Source of the DNA: Candidatus Acidulodesulfobacterium ferriphilum
GTDB lineage: Bacteria > SZUA-79 > Acidulodesulfobacterales > Acidulodesulfobacteraceae
Direction of reading: 5' to 3'
Length of the DNA: 64,000 nucleotides
NCBI GenBank assembly: GCA_004195035.1
Contig: SGBD01000004.1
Location: forward strand, 62,001-126,000
Shown: positions 9,467 to 18,590 of the stretch, piece by piece
How the letters are laid out: each line of letters opens with the position of its first letter
Numbering within the stretch: position 1 is the stretch's first letter
The notes under the pieces: generated by a model
Told to the model about the DNA's origin: nothing
What the model saw: only the letters and a program-made list of their open reading frames with translations
Databases searched by the model: none
Translations under genes and position numbers: made by a program

Positions 9467-9946
9467 TTAGAGCTTGTTTATCGCGGATAATATTTCGATG
9501 ATTCTTTTAACCCCATCTTCGGCATTTATACCGCCGGCCTTTATATGCGCATCCGGCTTTTCCGGCTTTTCGTAAGGCGAATCTACGCCCGTATAGTTTT
9601 CGATTTCCCCGTTTAACGCTTTCTTATACCAGCCTTTAGGGTCTCTTTTTATACATTCGTGGAAAGGCGAATCAATAAATATTTCGACGAAATCGCCTGC
9701 GCCGATTATTTCCTTAGCCGTCTGCCTGTGTTTTTTTAGCGGCGATATAAACGATGCTATTACGATTATTCCTGCATCCACAAAAAGTTTAGCGATTTCG
9801 GCAACCCTTTTTATGTTTTCCAGCCTGTCCTCTTCAGAAAATCCTAGTCCTCTGCTTAGACCGTGCCTTATATTGTCCCCGTCGAGCAAATAAGTATGGT
9901 AATTTTTGGTGTTTAAGACTTCCTCGAGCATGTTTGCAATTATCAT
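9467..9946 (-). CDS. cysC: APS kinase lacking its N-terminal P-loop
   Basis: The 159 residues are clearly adenylylsulfate kinase: LLDGDNIRHGLSRGLGFSEEDR, IVIASFISPLKKHRQ, and KRDPKGWYKKA through NYTGVDSPYEKPEKPD. This enzyme makes PAPS, the donor for sulfotransferases. The family's Walker A (GLSGxGKSTIA) should directly precede IANMLEEVL but is absent. Upstream bases read TTATCATAGCGGAAATGATAATTGC, cut here as TTATCA, TAGCGGAAA and TGATAATTGC, which look like a P-loop coding stretch missing two short segments. Thus the gene is probably frameshifted and inactive as read, or an assembly error. Gene order is 8 bp upstream of the triple-GT2 gene. Family certain; activity doubtful. Confidence 0.8.
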   Translation of the reverse strand: MIIANMLEEVLNTKNYHTYLLDGDNIRHGLSRGLGFSEEDRLENIKRVAEIAKLFVDAGIIVIASFISPLKKHRQTAKEIIGAGDFVEIFIDSPFHECIKRDPKGWYKKALNGEIENYTGVDSPYEKPEKPDAHIKAGGINAEDGVKRIIEILSAINKL

Positions 9947-10181
9947 TTCCGCTATGATAAATATCTAAGGCCAATACTAACGGTTTTATTTCTTGTTTAT
10001 AAAATTTCACAAATTTTCTGTTAATATTAAATCTATTTAAATATATGTCTATTTTAATAAACTTAATTTTATTGCTTATATTAAAATCGCCTTCCGGCGG
10101 CATTTTATCGGGTTCAGAAAATTTTTTGCTAATTTCTTCAATTAAACGGCTTATTTTAAAACTGCTTGAAATTTCATGCAT
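9834..10181 (-). pseudogene. Probable frame-displaced N-terminal part of the APS kinase gene
   Basis: An open frame starting MHEISSSFKISRLIEE runs up to the decayed P-loop and then continues 100+ bp in the wrong frame across the cysC coding sequence, where its residues turn Arg/Lys-rich and meaningless. Only the first ~75 codons look like protein. It may be the N-terminal extension of a longer APS kinase, separated from it by small deletions at about 9945-9970. A separate small gene with an accidental overlap cannot be excluded. Confidence 0.35.
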
Positions 10182-10237
10182 GATAGTTAATTATCATTTT
10201 TTGTGCATTTTAATATTTATTTAATCCATTATTTGTT

Positions 10238-10864
10238 TTATTTATTATTCGTTATATCATTTTTAAGCGATAAAATAACCTCTTTCCAAATTTTAATTAG
10301 CGGCTCCATTTCAAAATCTATTAAATCCGCCAACATGACATAATCAAGAGTTTTTTGAGTTTCCAAAATATTTGAAAGTAATTTTTCCGTATCGTCAAAA
10401 TAATCTTTAACGCTTTTTTCTTTATACTTATGCATTGAATAATCAATATTAAGAAATAAAGCTATTTTATCCATAATCTGGACAAAAGCTCCGATACCTT
10501 TCAAATCGGCGGCAAAATCTGTAAAACCTTCTCTATCGCTTCCAGCTCTTAATAAATCAGCCACTTTCCCAATATTTTTCAATAAATCGCTAAAATAAGC
10601 ATCAACAGAATCTAAAGATTGCGCGACTAATTCCTGCGATGTCATCGTATTAATCTTGAATTTCCCTGGATTACTTAATTTAAATGATTTTGCTTTTTCG
10701 TCATCAATCATTAAATCATCATAATTCTTATCATCTAAAAATATTTCTTTAATTACCGTTCCCTTTGAAATAAATTTTTTTATGTCGTTAGTCAAAAAAT
10801 CATAAATGTTTTCAACATTCGATGGATCAAAATCAATTTTATTGCCGTCAATTATAATATCCAT
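10238..10864 (-). CDS. Uncharacterised helical protein of the flagellar glycan locus
   Basis: I do not recognise this 208-residue acidic protein. An N-terminal ~55 residues look like alpha/beta (MDIIIDGNKIDFDPSNVENIYDFL). Residues ~75-205 are predicted all-helical with amphipathic repeats (SLDSVDAYFSDLLKNIGKVADLL; ETQKTLDYVMLADLIDFEMEPL). It has no signal peptide, membrane segment or cysteine cluster. An AGGAGC lies 10 nt before ATG. It is between a GT9 gene and the APS-kinase relative, in the run that starts at fliS-fliD, so a flagellin chaperone or glycosylation helper is conceivable, but that is only context. Confidence 0.75.
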   Translation of the reverse strand: MDIIIDGNKIDFDPSNVENIYDFLTNDIKKFISKGTVIKEIFLDDKNYDDLMIDDEKAKSFKLSNPGKFKINTMTSQELVAQSLDSVDAYFSDLLKNIGKVADLLRAGSDREGFTDFAADLKGIGAFVQIMDKIALFLNIDYSMHKYKEKSVKDYFDDTEKLLSNILETQKTLDYVMLADLIDFEMEPLIKIWKEVILSLKNDITNNK

Positions 10865-10926
10865 TGTGCAACGCGCTCCTTAATAATTTTAAGTAAAATT
10901 ATACAATAAAATATATATTTAATATT

Positions 10927-12726
10927 TTAATTAAATTTTAACTTAATTTCTTCTAAAAATACATCTATAAATTTTTTATAAGTTTTCAAAAAAAGTTTAA
11001 ATCTTGAAAAATTTTTTAATCTGTCAAAGGCGATTCCAAATAAATCATAGCTTAAAGTACTTTCTTTTGCCGATCTATGCATAATATTTAAAGCATACAG
11101 CTCATCATAAGCTAAAGCCCTAAGCAATAGTGAATTGTCAATTCCGTTTAAATTAAAAAACAATTCAGCAATATAGTTTTTTTGATTATCTGTATTAATT
11201 TCATTATTTATAGATATTTTAATTAATGATTTGCAAAAAATCATTGCATCTATGCATAAATTTACCATAATATCTAAAATATTATATAATTTGCTTATAT
11301 CAAAATTAAAATTTTCATCTAAATATGAATAGTTATCCATAAAAACTGTTATATCATCTTCGCTTAAGGGTTGACTGGAAATATTTGCAAGACAGGATTC
11401 CATCGCAAGTTTAAATATTTTTAACCTGAAATTTTCAAAAGTTAATTTTATATCTTTCAATGGTAAATAATCCATAAATCCATAACCGTCAAACTTTGAA
11501 ACCATAGGGATTATTTTATTTAAAGCATGTAAATTATCACAGTCATTATTTAAAGCATTTAAATTTTCTTTATTTAATTTATTTTCTAATTTGAGCTTTA
11601 TAATTTCAAAAACATTTTCGGGCCTTATATATTCGCCGCATAAATAATTTGTGCATGCCGTTTTAAAATCGCATGGAAAACATGGAATATCAGGTAAAAT
11701 AAGTGTTTGGTTTTCTCTGTACGGTCCTGTTTCATAAAAACCTGCCTGCCCGGTATAAATAACTGTAACATCCGTTTCAACGGCAGTTGCTATATGCATT
11801 GTTCCAGTATCGTTAGTAACAAGCAAATTGCTTTTTTTTACAAAATTAACAAGTTCAGAAACAGTAGTTTTTCCTGTCAAATCGATAACATTATTACAAT
11901 TATTATTATCTAAATAACTTTTAATATATTGTCCGCCTTCTTCATCATATTTAGCGCCTAAAATTAATATTTTAATATTTTTATCATATTTCAATAACGA
12001 TTTCCCCAATTCTGCAAAATATTCCTTTTTCCATTTTTTTAAAGGGGAAGAAGCACCTATCGCAAAAGATATAATTCTATTATTTTTATTAACATTATTT
12101 ATGCTAAAAAATTCATCTATTCTTTTCCTTGTATTCTTTTTTTTTTCGGTATTTAAATAAATTTTACCGGTATAATTATTTTGATTATATTTGCTATTGC
12201 CATTATTATTTTTATATATAACGTTGCGCATTATATTTTCGTTAAACATTTTTTCATATATATCAACAAGATTAATACAGCTTGCCTTTCTAACTTTTGC
12301 AATTGCGCTAAAAAATTTTAAAAATTCCCCGTAAGTAATTAGAGAATCTTCTCTATTTCTGGAAAAGCCGACAAATTTTTTTGAATTTAAAATATACATA
12401 AAATAAGAACTGGCTATATCATGAGTTAAATTAAAAACAATATCATAATTTTCACCGGTAAATTCTTTTAAAGCATTTTCAAATTTTTTGTATGTCTCAT
12501 AATTAAAATTAAATTGATTGTTTTGAAGTTCAGTTAAAATAACATTCATATCAAAAATCCTGATTTCATCTATATCGTCAAAAAAATCACAAATTTCAAA
12601 AAAATCAGGAACCACTGCAAGCGTCACATAGCTGTCCGGATAAACAGCCTTGATTCGTTTAAATAAAGATGTGGATTCAATGAGATCCCCCATTCTTGTA
12701 AAATTTAACATTAAAATTTTTTGCAT
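10927..12726 (-). CDS. GT9 family (heptosyltransferase-like) glycosyltransferase with C-terminal extension
   Basis: Residues ~1-380 match the ADP-heptose:LPS heptosyltransferase fold: N-terminal ILMLNFTRMGDLIESTSLFKRI, then ISFAIGASSPLKKWKKEYFAELGK, NLLVTNDTGTMHIATAVETDVTVIYTG, and a Cys-containing FPCDFKTACTNYLC loop typical of these enzymes near flagellin loci. The last ~210 residues are helical and match nothing I know; the GT9 gene at 14613-16331 has a similar tail, so they are probably paralogues. The start ATG overlaps the previous gene's stop by one base (TAATG), implying translational coupling. It likely adds a heptose or related sugar to flagellin or LPS; the acceptor is unknown. Confidence 0.85.
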   Translation of the reverse strand: MQKILMLNFTRMGDLIESTSLFKRIKAVYPDSYVTLAVVPDFFEICDFFDDIDEIRIFDMNVILTELQNNQFNFNYETYKKFENALKEFTGENYDIVFNLTHDIASSYFMYILNSKKFVGFSRNREDSLITYGEFLKFFSAIAKVRKASCINLVDIYEKMFNENIMRNVIYKNNNGNSKYNQNNYTGKIYLNTEKKKNTRKRIDEFFSINNVNKNNRIISFAIGASSPLKKWKKEYFAELGKSLLKYDKNIKILILGAKYDEEGGQYIKSYLDNNNCNNVIDLTGKTTVSELVNFVKKSNLLVTNDTGTMHIATAVETDVTVIYTGQAGFYETGPYRENQTLILPDIPCFPCDFKTACTNYLCGEYIRPENVFEIIKLKLENKLNKENLNALNNDCDNLHALNKIIPMVSKFDGYGFMDYLPLKDIKLTFENFRLKIFKLAMESCLANISSQPLSEDDITVFMDNYSYLDENFNFDISKLYNILDIMVNLCIDAMIFCKSLIKISINNEINTDNQKNYIAELFFNLNGIDNSLLLRALAYDELYALNIMHRSAKESTLSYDLFGIAFDRLKNFSRFKLFLKTYKKFIDVFLEEIKLKFN

Positions 12727-14597
12727 TATGTTATGGATTTAAGCTTTATTTGTTGAAGCATTAAAATTAAAGCTTCGGTTTTAGATAATCTTCCTCTGCC
12801 TTGTCTTATAAAATCAACAATATCATCTATAGAAATTTCATTCTTTGATACAGCGCCGTTATTTATCATTTCTGAAATTATACTATACAGTTCTTGATTT
12901 TCTTTAACCGAATTTAAAAGTTTAGCAAGGCTTTCTTTCCTATTTCCAAATTTTGATATATAAAAGTCATAAGAATCGATTAATATAATATTCATCATTT
13001 TTTCTATTCTTTTTTCATAAGTATGATATTTTCTTACCGTGTTGTAGCCATGCTCTGCTATTTCTAACCTTTCATCTTCATTTTTAAGATAATAATTTAT
13101 TTTTTGCCTTAAATCTGAAATACTATCAAAAACTACAAAATCCTTTCCTTTTTCAAACTCATTGTCCATATATTTTCTGTTATCTACAAGCTGAAAACCG
13201 CCGCATCCTAAAATTTCATAAACTCTTGGATTTAAAAAATCGCCGTCGGGATTTATATCCCAGTGATATGTCGATGAGTGTAAATTTATATTTATTTTTG
13301 AATAATTATAAATTTTAACTACTTCTTCTTCGGTAAAACCTTTATTGTTGTTTTGAATGAATAAAGCCATCGGGGATTGCATATCCCAATCCCGCCCCCA
13401 CAATTTAAAATTGTAATCGGCAAGCTTCAAAAATGCATTCCTTCTGTTATAATAACCTGCTCCCGCAAAACTTACATCGCTTCCGTAATATTCTTTGTCC
13501 TTTTCATTTATTTCAGAAATATCAAATTTTTTATGAAAATCAGGAAGACAAGCCAGAGGTATATAATAATAATTATTATCGGCAATCAATTTAAGTTCTT
13601 CAAAAAAATCGTCCTTCTGTATCGTAAAAAAATAATCAACATAAGGAGCGATTTCTTTCCAGTATGTCAAAACCCTAAAATCTTCGACAAACCAAAAAGC
13701 CGTTTTTATCCCCATCTCTCTAATTCTTTGAAGCACTGAAGAATTTACGGGGGATTGCGCCATAAAAAAAACCAAATCAGGTTTATCGTCTTGCAATTTT
13801 GCAATAATGGCTTCGCCCAATACATTTATAAAATTATCTCTTATAAATTTCAGATGTTCATTATTGGCGGTAAAATTTGAAAAATCAACATACGATTCAA
13901 AAAATTTTGAAAAATCTATAATATTAGCCTTATAGCCTAAATTTAAAAATGCTTTGTACACATAGTTTCCGATAGTAGAAGAACCGCCGTATAGCGGTTG
14001 AACTACCGTAACCTTAAAATTAGAATTATTAAAAAGTTGTTTTATATTAAAATTCTTATAAAAAATATCATATATTTCAGGAAAAGATTTTTGATATCCC
14101 GCAAGAGAAAAAAAAGCAAGATTTAACGAAGATAAATTAAGAGTTTCATCTAAATTATCCCCGTTAATGTTCTGGTTGAAAACAAATAAATCAATATATT
14201 TTAAAATATCGGATAAATCACAATTTTCTAATATTTCAAGCAATGAATCAAGAGACGGTTCTATTGCGGATATTTTTTTATTTATTTTATCGGATTCTGA
14301 CCTATTGATAATTTCTTTAATATGATAACCGCATCCTATTCCAAAAATTAAATATCTTTCGGCATTAAAGGATAAAGTTTCAAAAAAAGAATTTATTAAT
14401 TTTTTTGCCTCGCCGGCAGGATCGTAAACGGAATGAATTGTAATATTATTAATTTTTATGCTTTTAAGATTAGGTTGTTTAGTATCTATAATACTAATAT
14501 TTATTTTTGAATTTATATCTTTGTTTTTAATTATAATATTAAAAAGTTCTTCATTGCTTTCTTTAATTATTTTTAAATTTTTTTCAAAATAATGCAT
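12726..14597 (-). CDS. CgeB-like glycosyltransferase (maturation/GT1-type)
   Basis: This 623-residue protein has an N-terminal region of ~190 residues with a Rossmann-like motif (YLIFGIGCGYHIKEII), then a CgeB/DUF3880-like portion from about 195 (VTVVQPLYGGSSTIGNYVYKAF; DLVFFMAQSP; TAFWFVEDFR). It ends in a GT4-like C-terminal half (DVSFAGAGYYNRRNAFLKL; INLHSS; NPRVYEILGCGGFQLVDN; the E of PRVYE is the usual nucleotide-ribose ligand). Such proteins recur beside flagellin genes. It is coupled to the GT9 gene downstream (TAATG overlap) and 15 bp from the upstream GT9. It probably transfers a sugar from an NDP donor to flagellin; inference from context. Confidence 0.82.
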   Translation of the reverse strand: MHYFEKNLKIIKESNEELFNIIIKNKDINSKINISIIDTKQPNLKSIKINNITIHSVYDPAGEAKKLINSFFETLSFNAERYLIFGIGCGYHIKEIINRSESDKINKKISAIEPSLDSLLEILENCDLSDILKYIDLFVFNQNINGDNLDETLNLSSLNLAFFSLAGYQKSFPEIYDIFYKNFNIKQLFNNSNFKVTVVQPLYGGSSTIGNYVYKAFLNLGYKANIIDFSKFFESYVDFSNFTANNEHLKFIRDNFINVLGEAIIAKLQDDKPDLVFFMAQSPVNSSVLQRIREMGIKTAFWFVEDFRVLTYWKEIAPYVDYFFTIQKDDFFEELKLIADNNYYYIPLACLPDFHKKFDISEINEKDKEYYGSDVSFAGAGYYNRRNAFLKLADYNFKLWGRDWDMQSPMALFIQNNNKGFTEEEVVKIYNYSKININLHSSTYHWDINPDGDFLNPRVYEILGCGGFQLVDNRKYMDNEFEKGKDFVVFDSISDLRQKINYYLKNEDERLEIAEHGYNTVRKYHTYEKRIEKMMNIILIDSYDFYISKFGNRKESLAKLLNSVKENQELYSIISEMINNGAVSKNEISIDDIVDFIRQGRGRLSKTEALILMLQQIKLKSIT

Positions 14598-14612
14598 TAT
14601 TTAAATTACCAA

Positions 14613-16331
14613 TTATTTTAATTTTATTTTTAAATTATCCAAAATTCCTGAACTAAATTCAACAAGATAAATAATTTCATTAAAAATATCTTTAAAATTT
14701 ATTGAATTATTTATTAATTTATAATTAATTTCATCTGTAAAATAATCAAATATCAATGAATAATCAGGATAATTTATTTTTAAATTAACAATATTATTTT
14801 TAAAGTTTAAAAGCTCATATTTTTTTCGACTTTTTTCTTTTATATTATTAATAGAACAAGCATTTTTAAAAATTTCAATTAAATATTTTAATTCTGAATT
14901 TAAATTTTCGATTATAATATTATTTTTATCATTAAATATTTTACTGTTAAATAAATATTTTTTATTAATAATTTTTATTACATTTTCTTTCTTAATTTTA
15001 TTTTGCTCGTCAAACGCAAATAGATTTATCCATGCATATTTGAAAATTTCGGCAATAAGTTCCTGTTTCGTAATATTTTGTTTAAAAATATTATAATATG
15101 CAACCGAAACAGAAGTATCACATTTATAAACATTAAATCTTTTTTCCTGCAAAGTTTGTTTCAGATTGTTTAAGAGCGTTTTTTTTGTATATTTTTTTCC
15201 CAATAATTTTAATTCAAGTACTTTAAATACATCATCTGCTTTAATATTATCTTTACATTTAAAATTATTTTCGCATTTTTCGGGTTCGCGGCATGGATAG
15301 CAAGATAAGATTGGGGAAATAACATAAGCATTTTTTAAATAAGGGCCCGTTTCATATACATTGGCGTTGCCGAGAAATATAGAAACGGAATCAAGACCGA
15401 TATTGCATGCTATTTGCAATAATCCCGTATCGGGAGAAATAAGAATATCTCCTGTTTTGAGTAAATCTATTAATTTATTTAAAGTGGTCCTGCCTGTTAA
15501 ATCTATAACGGAATGATTTAAATGATTTAAACCATTTTTGATTTCGGAAGCAGTTTCGATTTCTTTCTGCGTTCCAAGAAGTATTATTTCACAATCAAAA
15601 TTTTTAATTATTGATTCGGCAAGTTTTGTAAATTCTTCCACAGGCCAATCCCGTTTGGAATTGCTTGAGGCTACAACAAAAAAAATTCTTATTTTATCTT
15701 TTATTTTTTTAAATTTAAAATTATACTTCGAATTTAAAAAATAACGGCCTGCACCGATTAGCGAAAATACATCTACGATATTTATTCTGTTTTGTTCTCT
15801 ATACTTTATAGTATTATAAAAATAGTTTGCCGCTTTTCCCCTGCAAATAATTTCATTTTTTTTTTCGCTTTTACCGCATCCGATAAATCCAAATTTAACT
15901 TTTGAATCAATAATATTTAATATTAATGAATTTGTAATATCAAAAGTTAAATTTATTGCCTCGTCAAAATATATAAAATCATAATTGATACTGCTATCAA
16001 TAGCGATATTATTTGAATTATTCCAGTAATAATTTTTAAAATTTAATTTAAATAATTCAATCTCGTTCGGATTTAATTTTAGTTTATTATTATTTGCAAT
16101 ATTTAAATAATAATGTTTGTAAAACTCCTTTTTACCTATTAATTCAATATTTGATTTAAAATTACTTTGAAGGTTGACAAAATCATCATCAACAACGACT
16201 AATATATTGCATTCATTATTATGCTTCTTTAATATATTATTGATTAAAGGCAGTGTTTGAAATAAATCGCCGATTCTTCTCGTTTGGAATATAATAATTT
16301 TCTTTTTATTCTCACGCGCAGACATGTGCAA
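14613..16331 (-). CDS. GT9 family glycosyltransferase, paralogue of the 10927-12726 gene
   Basis: This 572-residue, extremely Asn/Ile/Lys-rich protein has the GT9 pattern: IIIFQTRRIGDLFQTLPLINNI at the N-terminus, FFVVASSNSKRDWPVEEFTKLAESI, then DILISPDTGLLQIACNIGLDSVSIFLGNANVYETGPY and a CYPCREPEKCENNFKC cysteine loop. The ~190-residue C-terminal tail has no known domain. Two starts are possible: MHMSARE at 16331, or the second Met two codons on. Either overlaps fliS by 14-20 bp, so the gene is translated from the fliS message. Base use is more AT-rich than the neighbouring fliD, suggesting weak constraint or a foreign origin. Confidence 0.82.
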   Translation of the reverse strand: MHMSARENKKKIIIFQTRRIGDLFQTLPLINNILKKHNNECNILVVVDDDFVNLQSNFKSNIELIGKKEFYKHYYLNIANNNKLKLNPNEIELFKLNFKNYYWNNSNNIAIDSSINYDFIYFDEAINLTFDITNSLILNIIDSKVKFGFIGCGKSEKKNEIICRGKAANYFYNTIKYREQNRINIVDVFSLIGAGRYFLNSKYNFKFKKIKDKIRIFFVVASSNSKRDWPVEEFTKLAESIIKNFDCEIILLGTQKEIETASEIKNGLNHLNHSVIDLTGRTTLNKLIDLLKTGDILISPDTGLLQIACNIGLDSVSIFLGNANVYETGPYLKNAYVISPILSCYPCREPEKCENNFKCKDNIKADDVFKVLELKLLGKKYTKKTLLNNLKQTLQEKRFNVYKCDTSVSVAYYNIFKQNITKQELIAEIFKYAWINLFAFDEQNKIKKENVIKIINKKYLFNSKIFNDKNNIIIENLNSELKYLIEIFKNACSINNIKEKSRKKYELLNFKNNIVNLKINYPDYSLIFDYFTDEINYKLINNSINFKDIFNEIIYLVEFSSGILDNLKIKLK

Positions 16332-16749
16332 AAGATTCCGCGGGGGTCATAATTTCTTCATGATTTTGAATTTTTTTCTCACGAGTAAGTTCAATTATCT
16401 TAACCCAATCGTTATGTAAATTCTCAAGTATTGATATTGCTTCGTCCATTTTATGAGTATCTTTTTTTAAGTTAGCGGTAGTTAAATGCATAGCCAGAAA
16501 TATATATAATTTATCTAAATTTTTTGCTGTTTCCCCTCCTTTTTCAATATCCAATCTTGCCCTTAGTTCATTGATTATAGCAACGGCATTTGATATGTTT
16601 ATAGATTTACCTGCGAAATCATTTGCCGAAAGTCTTTCTTTTGCAACTTTTATAAAATTAATAGCTCCTTCGTAAGCCATTAAAATAAGCTTTCCTTGGT
16701 CTGCGGTAGAAACATTGACTTCTTCATAGTTGGATAAACTCTTCTCCAT
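16312..16749 (-). CDS. fliS: Flagellar secretion chaperone FliS
   Basis: The 145 residues carry the FliS pattern: EEVNVSTADQGKLILMAYEGAINFIKVA (equivalent to Y..V....P..LI.MLYDGAI), SINISNAVAIINELRARLDIEKGG and NLDKLYIFLAMHLTTANLKKD. FliS is the cytosolic chaperone that binds the flagellin C-terminus before export. Its length is usual for the family. It lies 72 bp downstream of fliD and overlaps the following GT9 gene. An AAGGAG lies upstream of the ATG. The link from fliS into glycosyltransferase genes is the main reason to call the downstream island flagellin-directed. Confidence 0.92.
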   Translation of the reverse strand: MEKSLSNYEEVNVSTADQGKLILMAYEGAINFIKVAKERLSANDFAGKSINISNAVAIINELRARLDIEKGGETAKNLDKLYIFLAMHLTTANLKKDTHKMDEAISILENLHNDWVKIIELTREKKIQNHEEIMTPAESFAHVCA

Positions 16750-16821
16750 AATCTTTTATCTCCTTAGGTTTTTAAAATATATAAATTTAAATAAATATTT
16801 TATATACTGAATTTATTAATT

Positions 16822-18573
16822 TTACGGCAGTTGGGCTATCTGGCTTGTAAGCGACTGCGATGTGGATTGCATTTGACCGATATATGACTCAAGCTGTGAA
16901 AATTCCTTTGCGTATGCCCCCATCTGTTCCTGCACTAAACTTTGCTGCAGGGAAATTTGATTATTTAAATTAGTAACATTGCTGTTAATGCCGGCTTCTT
17001 TATACTGGATTACCCCTGTTGCGGGGTTTGTAAAACCGTTAAGAAAATTAATCATACCGCCCGAACCTGCCACGCCGTTTGCGGTGGGCGAACCGTCAAA
17101 TAATGAGCTGAAATATTGCTGCGCCTGATTTGGATTAGAACTTAAAATAGAATTAAGCGTAGATGAACTAAACTGAATCTTACCGCTGCCGGAAGTATCG
17201 GGAGTTATGCCGAAAGTGGAAGCAAGACCGTTATTGCCGGTAAGCTGCGGCGCCTCAGTCGCCATAAAAGACATAAGGCTATTTTTTAAAGTTTGAAGCG
17301 TGGCGCTTCCGCCGAGAGGTCCTGTGGACTTATTTGTCGTATTATATTGAAGCTGGGAATTGATATCCGTAATGAGCTGATTATAACTTGAGACAAAACC
17401 TGTAACCGCCGAATCTATCGAACTATTATTAAGAGCCACAGTTACAGTATCAGACCCTGTTCCCGCAAGGGTCAAAGTAACTCCCGGTATTGCATTGGTA
17501 ACGGTATTGGACTGGCTCTGAATATAATCGTTGCCATAATTAATAACGGCATTTTGAGCTGCCGCCATTGTAGGATTAAAAGCATCTAAGGAAAATTTGT
17601 CACCCGACGACACGGTCTGACCGTTAGCAAAGGTAAGCTCGATGCCGCTGTTTGTGGAATTTGACGAAGTAGCGCCGTCTATATAATAAGATGTTGTTCC
17701 AGTTTCGGTTGACGGAACCGTAAAACTTCCCGATTGACCCGAAGAATTGGTCCAGTCATATGTAATTGCATTAGTTCCGACAGTTCCGCTGCCTTGAGCC
17801 GTAAAAGTATATGTCTGGGTCTGTGTCCCTGTGTATGTTCCTGTATCGGACGGCAAAGCATCTGTTGAAACTGCTTGATTAACCCAATATGTCGGGTTTA
17901 TACTGGTTGAGTTCAGATTAAGATTTACCGCACCGCCAGATAAATTATTCGTAATAGTAATAGCACTGTTAGTTCCTGTGGTATTACTTGTTAAAACCAA
18001 CCTGTACGGGTTATTGGCGATTCCGTCATTAATTATAGCCGCGCTGACCCCTGCCCCTGCATTGTTTATTGCCTGCTGCAAATCAGCCAAAGTATAACCT
18101 GTAGTTGAACTTAAAGTAACATTTGTCGTCGTTCCGTTAACGGTTATGCCGAATGTTCCCGTTCCGCTTCCTGCAACGGCAGTTGAAGTTGAAGCAACGC
18201 CCTGTGAACCTATCTCCGCCGCCTGCGCAAGCTGATTAACGGTAAAAGAGTATGTCCCTGGCAAAGCGGATGACGAAGCCGTTGCGGTTGCAACGGAAGA
18301 ATTACTGGGGGTTGCAGTATATGACTGCATCAAGCTTGGACTTGCCAGTGCCTGTGCCGCCGTATTTAAATTGCCGAGATCGGTTCCTATCGTCTGCCAT
18401 GCCGAAAGCTGATTGCTATAAACACCGGCCTGCATTTGAAGAACGGTTATAGGTTGTGAAAGGTATTGCTGCAGTGCGGATAAAATTTGGTTATAATTTA
18501 TACCTGAGACAGGTCCTGTCCCCATTGTGATTAAGCCTTGATTCGGATATGAGCTTGTTTGTTGAATTGACAT
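16822..18573 (-). CDS. fliD: Flagellar hook-associated protein 2 (filament cap) FliD
   Basis: The 583 residues begin with a FliD N-domain (GTGPVSGINYNQILSALQQYLSQPITVLQMQAGVYSNQLSAW) and end with a coiled-coil C-domain (AGINSNVTNLNNQISLQQSLVQEQMGAYAKEFSQLESYIGQMQSTSQSLTSQ shortened here), including FSSLFDG and GITPDTSGSGKIQF motifs typical of FliD_C. The centre (180-400) is Thr/Ser/Asn-rich, the variable surface region. FliD caps the filament and folds flagellin as it is exported. A GGGGTGAT lies 7 nt before ATG. fliS follows in the same direction. Confidence 0.93.
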   Translation of the reverse strand: MSIQQTSSYPNQGLITMGTGPVSGINYNQILSALQQYLSQPITVLQMQAGVYSNQLSAWQTIGTDLGNLNTAAQALASPSLMQSYTATPSNSSVATATASSSALPGTYSFTVNQLAQAAEIGSQGVASTSTAVAGSGTGTFGITVNGTTTNVTLSSTTGYTLADLQQAINNAGAGVSAAIINDGIANNPYRLVLTSNTTGTNSAITITNNLSGGAVNLNLNSTSINPTYWVNQAVSTDALPSDTGTYTGTQTQTYTFTAQGSGTVGTNAITYDWTNSSGQSGSFTVPSTETGTTSYYIDGATSSNSTNSGIELTFANGQTVSSGDKFSLDAFNPTMAAAQNAVINYGNDYIQSQSNTVTNAIPGVTLTLAGTGSDTVTVALNNSSIDSAVTGFVSSYNQLITDINSQLQYNTTNKSTGPLGGSATLQTLKNSLMSFMATEAPQLTGNNGLASTFGITPDTSGSGKIQFSSSTLNSILSSNPNQAQQYFSSLFDGSPTANGVAGSGGMINFLNGFTNPATGVIQYKEAGINSNVTNLNNQISLQQSLVQEQMGAYAKEFSQLESYIGQMQSTSQSLTSQIAQLP

Positions 18574-18590
18574 AATATATCACCCCATAT

